From Flavobacteriales bacterium (lineage in GTDB: Bacteria; Bacteroidota; Bacteroidia; Flavobacteriales_F; PHOS-HE28): 64,000 nucleotides of DNA. Below the pieces are notes generated by a model. That model saw only the letters and a list, made by a program, of their open reading frames with translations. It had not been told where the DNA came from and searched no databases. The DNA lies in assembly GCA_016710965.1 (NCBI GenBank), contig JADJTW010000011.1:1-64000 (forward strand), in the 5' to 3' direction. The position numbers and the translations under genes were made by a program. This document shows, piece after piece, positions 10,504-17,403 of this stretch. The stretch's first letter is position 1, and every line of letters begins with the position of its first letter.

Positions 10504-11267
10504 CTTTGCAGGCGTCGTTCAGCGTGAGCAATGCCTGCGCCGGCTCGCAAACGGTGTTCACCAGCACGAGCACCACCACCGGGGCGCCGATCATCGGCTG
10601 GAACTGGAGCTTCGGCAATGGCGCCACAGGTACGGGGCCGCAAACCACGAGCTCCTTCGCCACCCAGGGGCAATACACGGCGACGCTCACCGTATTCGCG
10701 CAGAACGGATGCCAGTCCACCATCACGAGCATTATCGATGTGCTGAACGCTCCGGTGGCTGGATTCAGCATCGACGGCGATCCGTTCACGGATAGCCCCA
10801 TCGCGTTCACGGACCATTCCTATGGTGCGACGAACTGGCAATACAACTTCGGTGATGGCAGCGGGGCCATCATCGCCCAACCCACGCACACCTACACGCA
10901 GGCGGGCCAATACATCATCATACAGACGGTGACCAATGCTGCGGGCTGCAGCGACCAGGACTCGTTGCTCATCAGCATCACCGACAAGGACATCCTGCCT
11001 CCCAAGCTGCCGAATGCCTTCAGCCCGAACGGTGATGGCGTGAATGATGTGTTCTATGTGCGTGGAGGGCCCTTCGAGACCATGCACTTGAAGATCTACA
11101 ACGGCTGGGGCGAATTGATCTTCGAGACCGAAGATCCGCTCTTCGGCTGGGATGGCACGCACAATGGCACACCGGAGATCAACGGGATCTATGTGTACTC
11201 GGTGACCGCCACCACCACCGACGGCATGGAGCATGACCGCTCCGGCAAGATCACCTTGATGCGATGA
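3..11267 (+). CDS. Giant repeat-rich surface protein with PKD domains and type B T9SS sorting domain (5' end outside window)
   Basis: The frame is open from the left edge, so the gene starts upstream and only its last ~3,750 residues are seen. It carries 39 complete 88-residue repeats (from about base 180 to 10,503). Each has a proline-rich entry, a V-N-A-G core, a first Cys, a W-S-G-G turn, a T-P-T-A-A-E-I segment and a T-L-T-L-T strand ending near a second Cys. The layout suggests stacked Ig-like beta domains, possibly each with a disulfide. Two PKD-type domains follow (about 10,510-10,985), then a C-terminal region with the motif NAFSPNGDGVNDVF, typical of the gliding-motility-associated (type B) T9SS signal. 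The protein should be exported and act outside the outer membrane as an adhesin or motility filament of SprB type. The next gene is a PorP/SprF protein, the usual partner of such cargos. Role in adhesion is inferred. Confidence 0.93.
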   Translation, partial: GGTWSGGAGTFTPNNTTLSATYMPTAAQIAAGTVTLTLTSTGNGNCNPVSSNVTFTITPAPTVNAGATQTLCSNNPVATLNGSFTVATGAVWSGGAGTFSPSTTNMNATYTPTAAEIANGNVTLTLTTTGNSLCNAVSSNVTLNFTPSPIVNAGAAASFCANNASIPLNGTVTVATGGIWSGGLGSFTPNNTTLNATYTPTAAEIAAGTLTLTLTSTGNGNCTAVSSSRVITFTAAPTVSAGSNGTVCANNSAITLNGSVTVATGGIWSGGTGTYNPNNSTLNAIYTPSAAERNAGTVTLTLTTVGNGNCTAVSSNVTYTITPAPTVSAGPDQTRCGNNATVTLNGSYTVATGVQWSGGAGTFSPGPTTVNATYTPTATEIANGSVILTLTTTGVGTCVPVSSSMTISFTPAPMADAGPNVTLCANNATVALNGSVSLATGGIWSGGLGTFTPNNTALNASYTPTAAELAGGILTLTLTTTGNGTCNPATSNTVISFTPAPIVSAGSNGTVCANAPLISLNGSVGGATGAIWSGGAGTFTPNNTTLNATYMPTAAQIAAGTVTLTLTSAGNGNCNAVSSIVTFTITAAPTANAGATQNLCSNNPAALLSGGFTGATGAVWSGGAGTFNPSATNMNATYTPTAAEIANGNVTLTLTTTGNGLCNAVSSNVTLNFTPSPTVNAGAPASFCANNAAIPLNGSVTIATGGIWSGGLGSFTPNNTTLNATYTPTPAEIASGTLTLTLTSTGNGNCTAVSSSRVITFTPAPTVNAGANGTVCANNANINLNGSITVATGAIWSGGSGTFSPSNSTLNATYAPSAAERAAGTVTLTLTTVGNGNCSPVSANVTYTITPAPTANAGADRVLCANNPSTGLSGAFSIATGGAWSGGNGTFDPSTTNMSAIYTPTAAEIAAGSVTLYLTTTGNGLCNAAVDDVLLTFTDAPSANAGPNVTVCANNGAVALNGSVVTATGGVWSGGTGTFSPSANTLNATYTPGAADIAAGQVTLTLTTTGNGNCAPATSTRIITYTPAPIVNAGANGTVCANAPAISLNGSVSGALGGVWSGGAGVFSPNSITLNATYTPTAAEIANGSVTLTLTSAGNGLCNPVSSQVTYTITPAPTVNAGADQSLCGNNANAVLNATITVANGVQWSGGSGLYAPGSTAQNITYMPSPIEIANGSVTLTVTTTGNGNCAAVSDQVTLTFTNAPIANAGPDQTVSSNNANTTLVGSFSVATGIAWSGGAGTYNPNNTTANAVYTPTAAEIAAGSATLTLTTTGNGSCAPASDQMSITFGAAPTANAGPDQTICANNASAVLNGAVTIATGGIWSGGNGTYTPNSGALNATYMPTAAEIAAGTVTLTLTTVGNGNSNPVSDQMVITITPAPVVNAGANITVCGNQSTAQLAGVVNNATGGVWSGGAGAFNPSNNNLNATYTPSLGEIAAGTVTLTLTSTGNGLCNAVSSQVTITIAPTPVVNAGLDATVCANNPAVQLAASVSNAGGGIWSGGTGGFSPSITSLNAVYTPSTTELSNGSVTLNLTSTGNGSCAQVTDQIFIVFTQSPAANAGLDRTVCSNDPTVVLNGSVTIASGGVWSGGGGTFTPNANTLNATYLPSPAEVALGTATLTLTSTGNGLCNAVSDQMVITIIGAPVANAGNDLFVCSNNPQVQLGGSVSGAGGGQWSGGAGTFTPSIASLNAVYMPTLAEVAAGTLTLTLTTIGNGNCVAVSDQVLITFTAAPTANAGVGAVFCANNANIPLNGSVTVANGGAWSGAQGTFSPNANALNAVYTPSVGELAAGNATLTLTTTGNNGCSAVSDQVTYTFTPAPTANAGTALSSCANNATVQLNGAVTVATGGLWTGGTGGFNPNNSTLNATYTPSAAEIAAGTATLTLTTVGNGTCNAVSSTVTITIAPAPIVNAGTPLQACANNATVQLNGSVLNAAGGTWSGAGSFSPNANTLNAIYIPTAAEIANGSTTVALTSTGNGLCNAVSSAITITFTPAPIVDAGVSQTLCANNAAVQLAGSVSGATGGIWSGGAGSYAPNASALNGVYTPSNSEITAGNLWLFLTSTGNGGCSPVSDSVQVFFTPAPTVNAGGDAHVCANAPQVQLAGAVTVATGGVWSGGAGSFVPNNTTLNATYTPSLGEIAAGQVSLTLTTTGIGNCTAVQDAMVIAIDPIPVVNAGPDQAICANNPNLQLNGFVGNAPGAIWSGGAGIFVSGAAATATQYIPTGAEIAAGSITFTLTSTGTAICAAISDQLVVAFTGAPVVEAGADLQICSNNTAVQLSGNVTNANGGSWSGGSGTYSPASNVFAPVYTPTAAEVAAGSLTLTLTSTGNGNCIAVNDQVLITFTPAPVVNAGAALSVCANNPMVNLNGSITVATGGAWSGGLGSYAPNSQTLNAQYTLTPFELQQGSVTLTLTSTGNGNCLAVNDQVTITVTPAPVVNAGADITACSNALQVPLSGAVSGGAATGQWSTSGTGLFSPSANVLNATYIASSLDSLSGSVNLTLTSINNGLCTGVSDELLLTILPNAIANAGVDQTICASQSSITLNGTITGNATQGTWTTNGAGTFSPNADAPNAVYTVSPADVAQGTVTFTWSVNSCDNAMDQMVLTITPVSVVDAGADQVTCVSNLDVLINGAVSGASSTGVWSTLGTGVFQNAATALANIYNASTLDSLAAGVDLVLTATNTGVCPAASDLVHIAILPFGTVNAGADLSYCANNATVALNGSLIGDATQIQWTSTGTGSFFPNNGVLTPTYIPSAIDTAIGSLTLTLSALNSCNNATDAMQLTLTPAPYVNAGPDQTYCNQLTQFNLGGVVSGITDMGQWSTTGSGTIGNTGALNTTYTASPADVANGQITFTLTSLNNSNCNAVSDAMTIYLTNGIVANAGPDQNVCVSGTYAQLQGQIINGSPSGIWSATGSGSFVPSADVLNAQYHFSGADVANGSVVLTLLSTNTGTCPPVQDQLVLTFGNSSYAYAGVDQALCANAPIAQLAGNFSGGAQGSVWSSNGSGFFSNTTNPNTTYTMSAADIANGSVQLTLTTITDGTCAVSTDAMILSVQALPNINAGSDIVACSAAPLQVIANAVNAPGGSWSTSGSGTFLDANALTTLYFPSAADSTAGTVTLTVTTTGVAPCSAVSDALVISFGGGLAASAGADVVACSTDPNIALNGVVAGTTTGQWSTTGTGSFMPSATTLDATYVPGPADFVIGNVSLILATTNNQGCAAGRDTLVVSYHVPPVVNAGQDVLLCNGLEGVQLSANVQHAASLQWFSTGSGSFTPAADVADAVYMPTANDSIVGGVYLILTGFGTGTCGNVSDSLFIDIGPTRIANAGNDLGLCADGNFWQLAGSVAGVSGGEWTTTGTGTFLPSPTALNATYVPSQTDMAFPQLQFVLATTGNLGCPAHADTMVVNLQAPPTVNAGQDINVCDANSVIDLSGSFTGASGVLWTTNGSGVFVPSNTAANATYQPGPTDEQNGTLLMILTTTGNGFCAAASDTLILSFVNPLQASFSVSNACAGSQTVFTSTSTTTGAPIIGWNWSFGNGATGTGPQTTSSFATQGQYTATLTVFAQNGCQSTITSIIDVLNAPVAGFSIDGDPFTDSPIAFTDHSYGATNWQYNFGDGSGAIIAQPTHTYTQAGQYIIIQTVTNAAGCSDQDSLLISITDKDILPPKLPNAFSPNGDGVNDVFYVRGGPFETMHLKIYNGWGELIFETEDPLFGWDGTHNGTPEINGIYVYSVTATTTDGMEHDRSGKITLMR

Positions 11268-11290
11268 ACGTGAACGAAAGCGCAAAGACC

Positions 11291-12274
11291 ATGAAGAAGC
11301 TATTGATCGGCACAGCACTCGCGATGTTCGTTCTCGGCAGCGCGGAAGCACAGGACGGGCATCTCTCGCAATACGATGCAGCCCCGGCCTTGTTGAACCC
11401 GGCGCTCACGGGCATGTTCGAGAACGCCGACTTCCGGATGACGAGCAGTGTGCGAAGCCAGTGGAACAGTCTTTCCTCGAGCTTCCTCACCACGGGCTTC
11501 GGTTATGAGGTCTCCATGCAGAAGCGGTACGGCTTCGGCACCTATCTGAGCAACTACAACATGGCGGGGATCATGAACACCTTCCAATGGGGGGCTTCCG
11601 GCGCCTACAACGTATCGGATGGCAAGTCGAACCATACATTATCGGTTGGAGCGAACATCGGGCTCATCTACAAGAAGGTGAACGACCAACAGCTGTTGTG
11701 GGATTCGCAGTATGCGGATGGTTACTTCAACAGTGATCTGCCTTCCGGGGAGACGCTGCTCAAGGGTGCGCGCTTGATGCCGGAGATTGCAATGGGCGTG
11801 GCCTATCGCTCAACGTCGCCCCGGAAGCGCGTGAACCCCTTCGGCAATTTCGCCTTGTACCACATCACCACGCCCGATGAATCGATCTTCCGGACGACGA
11901 AGAGCGATATCCCGATCCGCTACTCGGTGAATGGCGGTTTCCGCGTGGAAGTGATGGACGCTGTCCATTTGATCCCGATGGGGCTATACATGCGGCAGGG
12001 CGCTGACCAGCAGATCAATGTCGGCTTGCTCGCAGAAGTTGGCTTGATGGGTTCGATGTACAGCGTCGTGGCTGGCGGCTCGTACCGGGTGAAGGATGCG
12101 GTCATCATCCAGGCGGGCCTGAAGCACAAGAATGCGATGTACCGTTTCAGCTACGATGTGAACATCTCCGGCCTGCAGGCCTACACCCGGAAGAACGGTG
12201 CCTTCGAGTTCTCTATCATCTACTATGGCACGCACTCCGGCAGGGAGCGCAGGGCGACCAGTAGCGCGTTCTGA
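11291..12274 (+). CDS. PorP/SprF family T9SS-associated outer membrane protein
   Basis: The 327-residue product begins with a signal peptide (MKKLLIGTALAMFVLGSAEA, cut before Q-D). It continues with the family's usual opening H-L-S-Q-Y-D-A-A-P-A-L-L-N-P-A-L-T-G and repeated amphipathic strands expected of an outer-membrane beta-barrel. PorP/SprF proteins are known to be needed for export or surface attachment of type B T9SS cargos. This one directly follows such a cargo, so the two are probably a dedicated pair. I chose the ATG at 11291 because the signal peptide starts there. An upstream ATG at 11264 overlaps the cargo's stop codon as ATGA and would add nine residues, which also points to translational coupling. 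Confidence 0.9.
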   Translation: MKKLLIGTALAMFVLGSAEAQDGHLSQYDAAPALLNPALTGMFENADFRMTSSVRSQWNSLSSSFLTTGFGYEVSMQKRYGFGTYLSNYNMAGIMNTFQWGASGAYNVSDGKSNHTLSVGANIGLIYKKVNDQQLLWDSQYADGYFNSDLPSGETLLKGARLMPEIAMGVAYRSTSPRKRVNPFGNFALYHITTPDESIFRTTKSDIPIRYSVNGGFRVEVMDAVHLIPMGLYMRQGADQQINVGLLAEVGLMGSMYSVVAGGSYRVKDAVIIQAGLKHKNAMYRFSYDVNISGLQAYTRKNGAFEFSIIYYGTHSGRERRATSSAF

Positions 12275-12279
12275 GGATA

Positions 12280-12293
12280 GGCCCTAGAGGGCC
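12280..12293. terminator. Short GC hairpin between convergent genes
   Basis: GGCCC and GGGCC arms flank a four-base TAGA loop, in the 36-bp gap between the convergent sprF-like gene and atpG. There is no clear T-run, so it is only a weak candidate for a shared terminator. Confidence 0.3.
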
Positions 12294-12310
12294 CCGCCCG
12301 GTGAGGGTGT

Positions 12311-13189
12311 TTACCCTTTCAGGGCTTCGGCGCCACCCACGATCTCGAGGATCTCACCGGTGATCGCCGCTTGACGCGCCTTGTTGTAGGACAGCTTCAG
12401 GTCTTTCAGGAGGCTGTCGGCGTTGTCCGTGGCCTTGTGCATGGCGGTCATACGCGCGCCATGCTCGCTGGCGAAGCTGTCGAGCAGTGCTTTGTAGAGC
12501 TGGATCTTCAGGCTCTTGGGAACGATCTCCTGCACGATGGTGGCGCGATCAGGCTCCATGATGTGGTCCGTCTTCGTGGTGGCACCGGCCTTCTTCTCCG
12601 CAGGCAGCACAGGCAGGAATTGCTCCTCCGTAGTCACCTGCATGGCGGCGTTCTTGAACTTGTTGTAGAAGAGCACCACGCGGTCGTAGCGGCCTTCAGC
12701 GAACTGCTGCATGAGCAGTTCCGCAACAGGTGCTGCCTTGTCGAAGTTCAAGCCGTCGAACAGCTTGGCCAGGTCGGTGGGCAGGCTTTCGTTCAGCAAC
12801 CCGCTACGGCGATAGAGGTCCATCGCCTTCTTGCCGATGGGCAGGATGTTCACTTCATGGCCCTTGGTGCTCGCATCGGCGAGCGCCTTACGCACGAGCC
12901 GGAAAACCTGCGTGTTGAAGGCGCCTGCAAGGCCGCGGTTGCTGACGATGGGCACGAGCAGCACGCGCTTCACGGGGCGCTGCGCGCTGTACTTGCCTTC
13001 GTTGCTATCCAGCGAAGCGCTCACATTGGCAAGGATGGCCTGAAGCTTCTCCGCGTATGGACGCATGCGCACGATGGCATCCTGGGCACGACGCAGCTTG
13101 GCCGCGCTCACCATCTTCATGGCGGCGGTGATCTGCTTGGTGCTGTTCACCGAAGCGATGCGGCTGCGTACTTCCTTCAGGTTGGCCAT
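12311..13189 (-). CDS. atpG: F1Fo ATP synthase gamma subunit
   Basis: This is the central rotor shaft of F1, which couples ring rotation to ATP synthesis. The 292-residue product opens with MANLKEVRSRIASVNSTKQI followed by T-A-A-M-K-M-V-S-A-A-K-L, the classic gamma N-terminal helix. It ends with a long C-terminal helix (Y-N-K-A-R-Q-A-A-I-T-G-E-I-L-E-I-V-G-G-A-E-A-L). Length is normal for the family. It is the last gene of the minus-strand ATP synthase unit, 18 bp after atpA. The beta (atpD) and epsilon (atpC) genes are not in the window. In Bacteroidota they commonly form a separate pair elsewhere. Confidence 0.97.
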   Translation of the reverse strand: MANLKEVRSRIASVNSTKQITAAMKMVSAAKLRRAQDAIVRMRPYAEKLQAILANVSASLDSNEGKYSAQRPVKRVLLVPIVSNRGLAGAFNTQVFRLVRKALADASTKGHEVNILPIGKKAMDLYRRSGLLNESLPTDLAKLFDGLNFDKAAPVAELLMQQFAEGRYDRVVLFYNKFKNAAMQVTTEEQFLPVLPAEKKAGATTKTDHIMEPDRATIVQEIVPKSLKIQLYKALLDSFASEHGARMTAMHKATDNADSLLKDLKLSYNKARQAAITGEILEIVGGAEALKG

Positions 13190-13207
13190 CGCGGTGCGGG
13201 AAGCGGC

Positions 13208-14788
13208 TTAGTTGTGCAGGCTCTTCGCCAGGTCGTTCGCGACAGCCTCGAGCGTACCGGTGATCTGGTCGTTGTACTCGCCCTTCTTCAGCGCGGCTAG
13301 TGTCTCGGAGTGCTTATTGCGCAGCACGGTGAGGAACTCGCTCTCGAACTGCTTGATGTTCTTCACGGGGATCTTCGTCAGCAGGCCCTTCATGCCGCAG
13401 TAGATGATAGCGATCTGCTCTTCCACGCGCATGGGGCTGTTCTGCCCTTGCTTGAGGATCTCCACGTTGCGCGCGCCTTTGTCCAGCACTGCTTTAGTGG
13501 TGGCATCGAGGTCGGATCCGAACTTGCTGAAGGCCTCAAGCTCGCGGTACGCGGCCTGGTCGAGCTTCAACGTGCCGGCCACCTTCTTCATGCTCTTGAT
13601 CTGGGCGTTGCCACCCACGCGGCTCACGCTGATGCCCACGTTGATCGCGGGTCGTACGCCGCTGAGGAAGAGCGTGCTCTCCAGGAAGATCTGCCCATCG
13701 GTGATCGAGATCACGTTGGTGGGGATGTACGCGCTCACGTCACCGGCCTGCGTCTCGATGATCGGCAACGCCGTCAGCGAACCACCGCCCTTCACCTTGC
13801 CCTTGAGCGATACAGGCTGGTCGTTCATCTGCGCGGCAACGGTGTCGTCGGCAATGATCTTGGCGGCGCGCTCGAGCAGGCGGCTGTGCAGGTAGAACAC
13901 ATCGCCAGGGTATGCTTCGCGGCCCGGTGGGCGGCGCAGCAGCAACGAAACCTCGCGGTACGCCACGGCTTGCTTGGAGAGATCATCGAACACGATGAGC
14001 GCGGGTCGGCCGGTATCGCGGAAGTACTCGCCGATGGCGGCGCCGGTGAAGGGCGCGTAGAACTGCATCGGTGCGGGGTCGCTGGCGTTGGCCGCCACCA
14101 CCGTAGTGTAGGCCATGGCGCCGTTCTCTTCCAACACCTTCACGGTGCCGGCTACGGTGGAGCCTTTCTGGCCGATGGCGACATAGATGCAGTAAACGGG
14201 CTTGCCGGCCTCGTAGAACTCCTTCTGGTTGATGATGGTGTCGATCGCCACCGTGCTCTTGCCGGTCTGGCGGTCGCCGATGATCAATTCGCGCTGGCCA
14301 CGGCCGATCGGTATCATGGCGTCCACCGCCTTGATACCGGTCTGCAGGGGCTCCTTCACAGGTTCGCGGTAAATGACGCCAGGCGCTTTGCGCTCCAGGG
14401 GCATCTCGAAGAGCTCGCCGCTGATGGGCCCTTTGCCGTCGATGGGCTCGCCGAGGGTGTTCACCACGCGGCCCACCATGCCTTCGCCGGTGTTGATGCT
14501 GGCGATGCGCTTGGTGCGCTTGACCGTATCGCCCTCCTTGATCCCCACGGAAGGACCGAGGAGCACCGCGCCTACGTTGTCCTCCTCCAGGTTGAGCACG
14601 ATGGCGCGCAAGCCCGAGGTGAACTCGATGAGTTCGCCGCTCTGCACGCCGCGCAATCCGTAGATGCGGGCGATGCCATCACCCACTTGGAGGACGGTAC
14701 CGACCTCTTCGAGCTCGGCCTCGCTGCGGAAACCGGCGAGTTCTTGTTTGAGGATCGCCGTCACTTCGGCGGGTTGGACCTGGGACAT
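13208..14788 (-). CDS. atpA: F1Fo ATP synthase alpha subunit
   Basis: This is the non-catalytic nucleotide-binding subunit of the F1 hexamer. The 526-residue product has a Walker A motif GDRQTGKST at residues 171-179. It also has the alpha/beta family signature P-A-I-N-V-G-I-S-V-S-R-V-G-G in its C-terminal third. Full length, no disruption. It lies between atpH (14-bp gap) and atpG. A long open frame on the opposite strand (13310-14806) is a GC-driven shadow. Confidence 0.98.
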   Translation of the reverse strand: MSQVQPAEVTAILKQELAGFRSEAELEEVGTVLQVGDGIARIYGLRGVQSGELIEFTSGLRAIVLNLEEDNVGAVLLGPSVGIKEGDTVKRTKRIASINTGEGMVGRVVNTLGEPIDGKGPISGELFEMPLERKAPGVIYREPVKEPLQTGIKAVDAMIPIGRGQRELIIGDRQTGKSTVAIDTIINQKEFYEAGKPVYCIYVAIGQKGSTVAGTVKVLEENGAMAYTTVVAANASDPAPMQFYAPFTGAAIGEYFRDTGRPALIVFDDLSKQAVAYREVSLLLRRPPGREAYPGDVFYLHSRLLERAAKIIADDTVAAQMNDQPVSLKGKVKGGGSLTALPIIETQAGDVSAYIPTNVISITDGQIFLESTLFLSGVRPAINVGISVSRVGGNAQIKSMKKVAGTLKLDQAAYRELEAFSKFGSDLDATTKAVLDKGARNVEILKQGQNSPMRVEEQIAIIYCGMKGLLTKIPVKNIKQFESEFLTVLRNKHSETLAALKKGEYNDQITGTLEAVANDLAKSLHN

Positions 14789-14802
14789 GTGGCCTTGTTG
14801 CT

Positions 14803-15363
14803 TTAGATCTCGGGGATGTACGGGTTCTCGGAGAATTTGCGCCGCAGGTCGTTCAGCTTCCGGCTTACGCTGCCGTCGTACTGCTCGTCGCCGATGCGGA
14901 TGGTGACGCCGCCGATGAGGCCGGCATCGACCTTCTCTATCAATTCAATGGATTTGCCGGGGTGCTGCTTCTCGGCGAGCGCGCGCACCCGGGCGCGGGC
15001 GTGCTCGTTGAGCGGAACAGCAGAGGTGATCTGCGCGACAACGATGTTCTTGTGGACCTTGTACAATTCACTGAACGCGGCTGCCACATCGGGAAGCAGC
15101 GCTTCGCGGCCTTTGCGCACCAGGATGCCCATGAAGGTGCTGGTGATCTGGCCGATCTTCCCGGCGAAGATCCGGTCGAGGATCTTGTCCTTCGTATCGC
15201 CCTTCACAACAGGGCTGCGGAGCAAGACGATCAGTTCGCGGTTCGCGAAGCACACCTCGGCCACCAGTCGCATGTCCTCATGCACGCCCGCCAGCACGCC
15301 CTTTTCCTGGGCGAGCTCCATGAGCGAGCGGGCATAGCGATAGGCGACCGGTGCGATGTTCAT
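14803..15363 (-). CDS. atpH: F1Fo ATP synthase delta subunit
   Basis: This 186-residue subunit forms the peripheral stalk cap that holds F1 to subunit b. The N-terminus (A-Y-R-Y-A-R-S-L-M-E-L-A) and the C-terminal segment with D-A-G-L-I-G-G-V-T-I-R-I-G fit the delta/OSCP family. Its start codon overlaps the atpF stop by four bases (ATGA at 15360-15363), which indicates translational coupling and matched synthesis. Confidence 0.95.
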   Translation of the reverse strand: MNIAPVAYRYARSLMELAQEKGVLAGVHEDMRLVAEVCFANRELIVLLRSPVVKGDTKDKILDRIFAGKIGQITSTFMGILVRKGREALLPDVAAAFSELYKVHKNIVVAQITSAVPLNEHARARVRALAEKQHPGKSIELIEKVDAGLIGGVTIRIGDEQYDGSVSRKLNDLRRKFSENPYIPEI

Positions 15364-15860
15364 GACTTGCGCGTCTCGGCCTCGGCCATCACTTTGTCGA
15401 CCAGTGATTGTTGCGCTGCACCCGTCTCCAGCTTCTCCTTCAGGATGCGCTCGGCTACCAGGATGCTCAGTTCGGCCACCTGGTTCTTCATTTCGGTGAT
15501 GGCGGCGTTCTTCTCATTCTGGATGTCCACGCGTGCGCGGGACAGCAACGCATCGGCCTCGGCCTTCGCCTTCGTCTTCGCCTCGCTGATCTCCTTATCG
15601 CGGATGTCGCGCGCATCCTTCAGCAGCACCTCGCGCTCCTCGCGGGCCTGTTGCATGATGGCCTCGTTGCTCGCGGCCATCTTCGCCATGTCCTCGCGCA
15701 TCTTCTTCGCCTCGTTCAGCGCCTCCTCGATGGAGGTTTCACGCTGCTTCACGCTGCTGAGGATCGGCTTCCACGCATAGCGCGCGAGCAGCCATACGAC
15801 GATGCCGAACGAAAGGCACATCCAAAAGAGAAGGCCGAGGTCGGGGGTGACGAGGTCCAT
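15360..15860 (-). CDS. atpF: F1Fo ATP synthase subunit b
   Basis: This is the membrane-anchored peripheral stalk subunit. The 166-residue product has one N-terminal membrane span (about residues 8-27: L-G-L-L-F-W-M-C-L-S-F-G-I-V-V-W-L-L-A-R). A long charged, alanine-rich helix follows, as expected for the parallel b dimer. It lies between atpE and atpH, overlaps atpH by four bases, and is separated from atpE by a 76-bp gap that holds a small hairpin. Confidence 0.95.
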   Translation of the reverse strand: MDLVTPDLGLLFWMCLSFGIVVWLLARYAWKPILSSVKQRETSIEEALNEAKKMREDMAKMAASNEAIMQQAREEREVLLKDARDIRDKEISEAKTKAKAEADALLSRARVDIQNEKNAAITEMKNQVAELSILVAERILKEKLETGAAQQSLVDKVMAEAETRKS

Positions 15861-15914
15861 GGGTGTTGCGGATTGTGATCGATGACCTCAGGACGCGAAA
15901 GCGCCCCGAGCGAC

Positions 15915-15932
15915 AGCAGCCTTGCGGCAGCT
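15915..15932 (-). other. Stem-loop with GCAA tetraloop between atpE and atpF
   Basis: On the minus strand an interrupted stem (AGC-T-GCC paired with GGC-T-GCT) closes a GCAA loop five bases after the atpE stop. The stem has one internal T/T mismatch. An RNA hairpin here could protect the atpE end of the transcript and help give the excess of subunit c over its neighbours. That role is inference. Confidence 0.4.
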
Positions 15933-15936
15933 TGTC

Positions 15937-16197
15937 CTAGAGACCAACGATGAAGCCGAGAGCCACAGCGCCAAGGGCGACACCCTCAACGAGAGCGGCG
16001 GCAAGGATCATGTTGCTCACGATATCGCCTTTCGCTTCTGGCTGGCGCGCAATGCTCTCCAAGGCGCTGCCACCGATGCGACCGATACCGATGCCGGCAC
16101 CTACGGCGGCGAGTCCGGCGCCGATCACGGCACCTGCTTTTGCAACGGCCATGCTGGCATCTGGAGCGGCTTGGAGAAGAATGTTCAGGAGGGTCAT
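15937..16197 (-). CDS. atpE: F1Fo ATP synthase subunit c (proteolipid)
   Basis: The 86-residue product has two membrane helices joined by the polar loop A-R-Q-P-E (around residues 50-54). The ion-binding carboxylate is Glu71 in A-A-A-L-V-E-G-V-A-L. The first helix has the glycine-rich G-A-G-L-A-A-V-G-A-G-I-G-I-G packing motif. Gly after the Glu, and no obvious polar sodium ligands, suggest proton rather than sodium coupling (inference). It lies between atpB (24-bp gap) and atpF. Confidence 0.96.
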   Translation of the reverse strand: MTLLNILLQAAPDASMAVAKAGAVIGAGLAAVGAGIGIGRIGGSALESIARQPEAKGDIVSNMILAAALVEGVALGAVALGFIVGL

Positions 16198-16221
16198 CGA
16201 ATTGAAGGTTGAGTGTTCGGG

Positions 16222-17343
16222 TTAGTGGTGCTCAGCGTGGGCGTGGTGCGGTTCATGCACCGCCGTGCCGATGTAGATGGCCGTAAGCAGCGTGAAGACG
16301 TAAGCTTGCAGCGCACCCACGAGAAGCTCAAGACAGTTGATGAAGATGGTGAACGCGACAGCGAAGATGCTCGTCGCGTATCCGCCAACAAGGCTCTCAC
16401 CGTTCTTGCTGAAGATGAAGATCAGGCAGAAGAACACCAGCAGGACGATGTGCCCCGCCATGATGTTCGCGAAGAGTCGCACCATGAGGACGATCGGGCG
16501 GATGAAGTGGCCCATGATCTCGATCGGCGTCAGGATGACGAGCACCGGGAGCGGGATGCCTGGCATGGCCAGGATGTGGCGCCAGTAGTGCCAATTGGCC
16601 ACGAAGGAGACGATCAGGAAAGTGGCGGCCGCGAGGACGAGGGGCGTAACGATGTTGCCCGTGACATTCCCGCCGAACGGGAAGATGGGGATGAGGCCGA
16701 TCAGGTTGAGGAACCAGATGAAGAAGAAGAGGGTGAGCAAGTAGGGCGTGAAGCGCCGATAGTGTTTCTCGCCGATGCTATTCTTGGCGATATCGTCGCG
16801 AACGAACAGGATGACCGGCTCCAAGAAGGTGGCCAAGCCTTTCGGTGCGGAAACGCCGCGCTTGGCGTAGCCCCGTGCCATTCCGATGAATAGCACGCAC
16901 ATCAGCACCGCGCACATCAGCAGCGTGGCGACGTTCTTGGTGATGCTGAAGTCGATGAGCGCGGCGGTAGCCTCCTCGTCCGTGCTGCCGTGAGCGTCCA
17001 CCACGGTCATCTTGTCCTTGTGGTTCAGCGCGTACGTGCCATGGCTTCCCGTGTGGCTTTCGCCATGCATCAAGTGCGAGCTGCTGAAGAACTCCCAACC
17101 ACCCGGGGTCTTCAGGATGACCGGCAGCGGCAAATGCGTGTGGCCCCAGACGTGCCAGTCGTGGCTGTCGCCGATGTGCTCCATGATGAGCTCCCCGGCG
17201 TTGAACTCCTTCTTGGCCTCAGCGCCCTCCCCGCCGGAGCTGGCGACAGGATCGTTGGCGAACACGCCCACGCAGCCAAACAGCGCGAAACCAGCGCCCA
17301 TCAAGGCTTTCCGGAGAAATACGACAGAGGGCAGACCCTTCAT
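16222..17343 (-). CDS. atpB: F1Fo ATP synthase subunit a with N-terminal extension
   Basis: Subunit a carries the half-channels for ions. The conserved membrane region is clear: F-I-R-P-I-V-L-M-V-R-L-F-A-N-I-M-A-G-H contains the essential Arg, and A-Y-V-F-T-L-L-T-A-I-Y-I is in the last helix. The 373-residue product is longer than the ~270 of E. coli. A signal-like helix (V-V-F-L-R-K-A-L-M-G-A-G-F-A-L-F) and a His/Asp-rich periplasmic stretch precede the core, as in other Bacteroidota. I chose ATG at 17343; a GTG at 17373 would add ten residues. It lies first among the ATP synthase structural genes, downstream of the AtpZ-like gene. Confidence 0.94.
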   Translation of the reverse strand: MKGLPSVVFLRKALMGAGFALFGCVGVFANDPVASSGGEGAEAKKEFNAGELIMEHIGDSHDWHVWGHTHLPLPVILKTPGGWEFFSSSHLMHGESHTGSHGTYALNHKDKMTVVDAHGSTDEEATAALIDFSITKNVATLLMCAVLMCVLFIGMARGYAKRGVSAPKGLATFLEPVILFVRDDIAKNSIGEKHYRRFTPYLLTLFFFIWFLNLIGLIPIFPFGGNVTGNIVTPLVLAAATFLIVSFVANWHYWRHILAMPGIPLPVLVILTPIEIMGHFIRPIVLMVRLFANIMAGHIVLLVFFCLIFIFSKNGESLVGGYATSIFAVAFTIFINCLELLVGALQAYVFTLLTAIYIGTAVHEPHHAHAEHH

Positions 17344-17403
17344 TGCGGCCGCGAAAGTAGAGACTATCCCCACACGTGCAAACCTGCGCGTTGAAAGCCG
17401 GGA

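Noticed and set aside
13310..14806. 498-residue frame antisense to atpA
   Set aside because: GC-driven shadow over a highly conserved gene; no recognisable domain.
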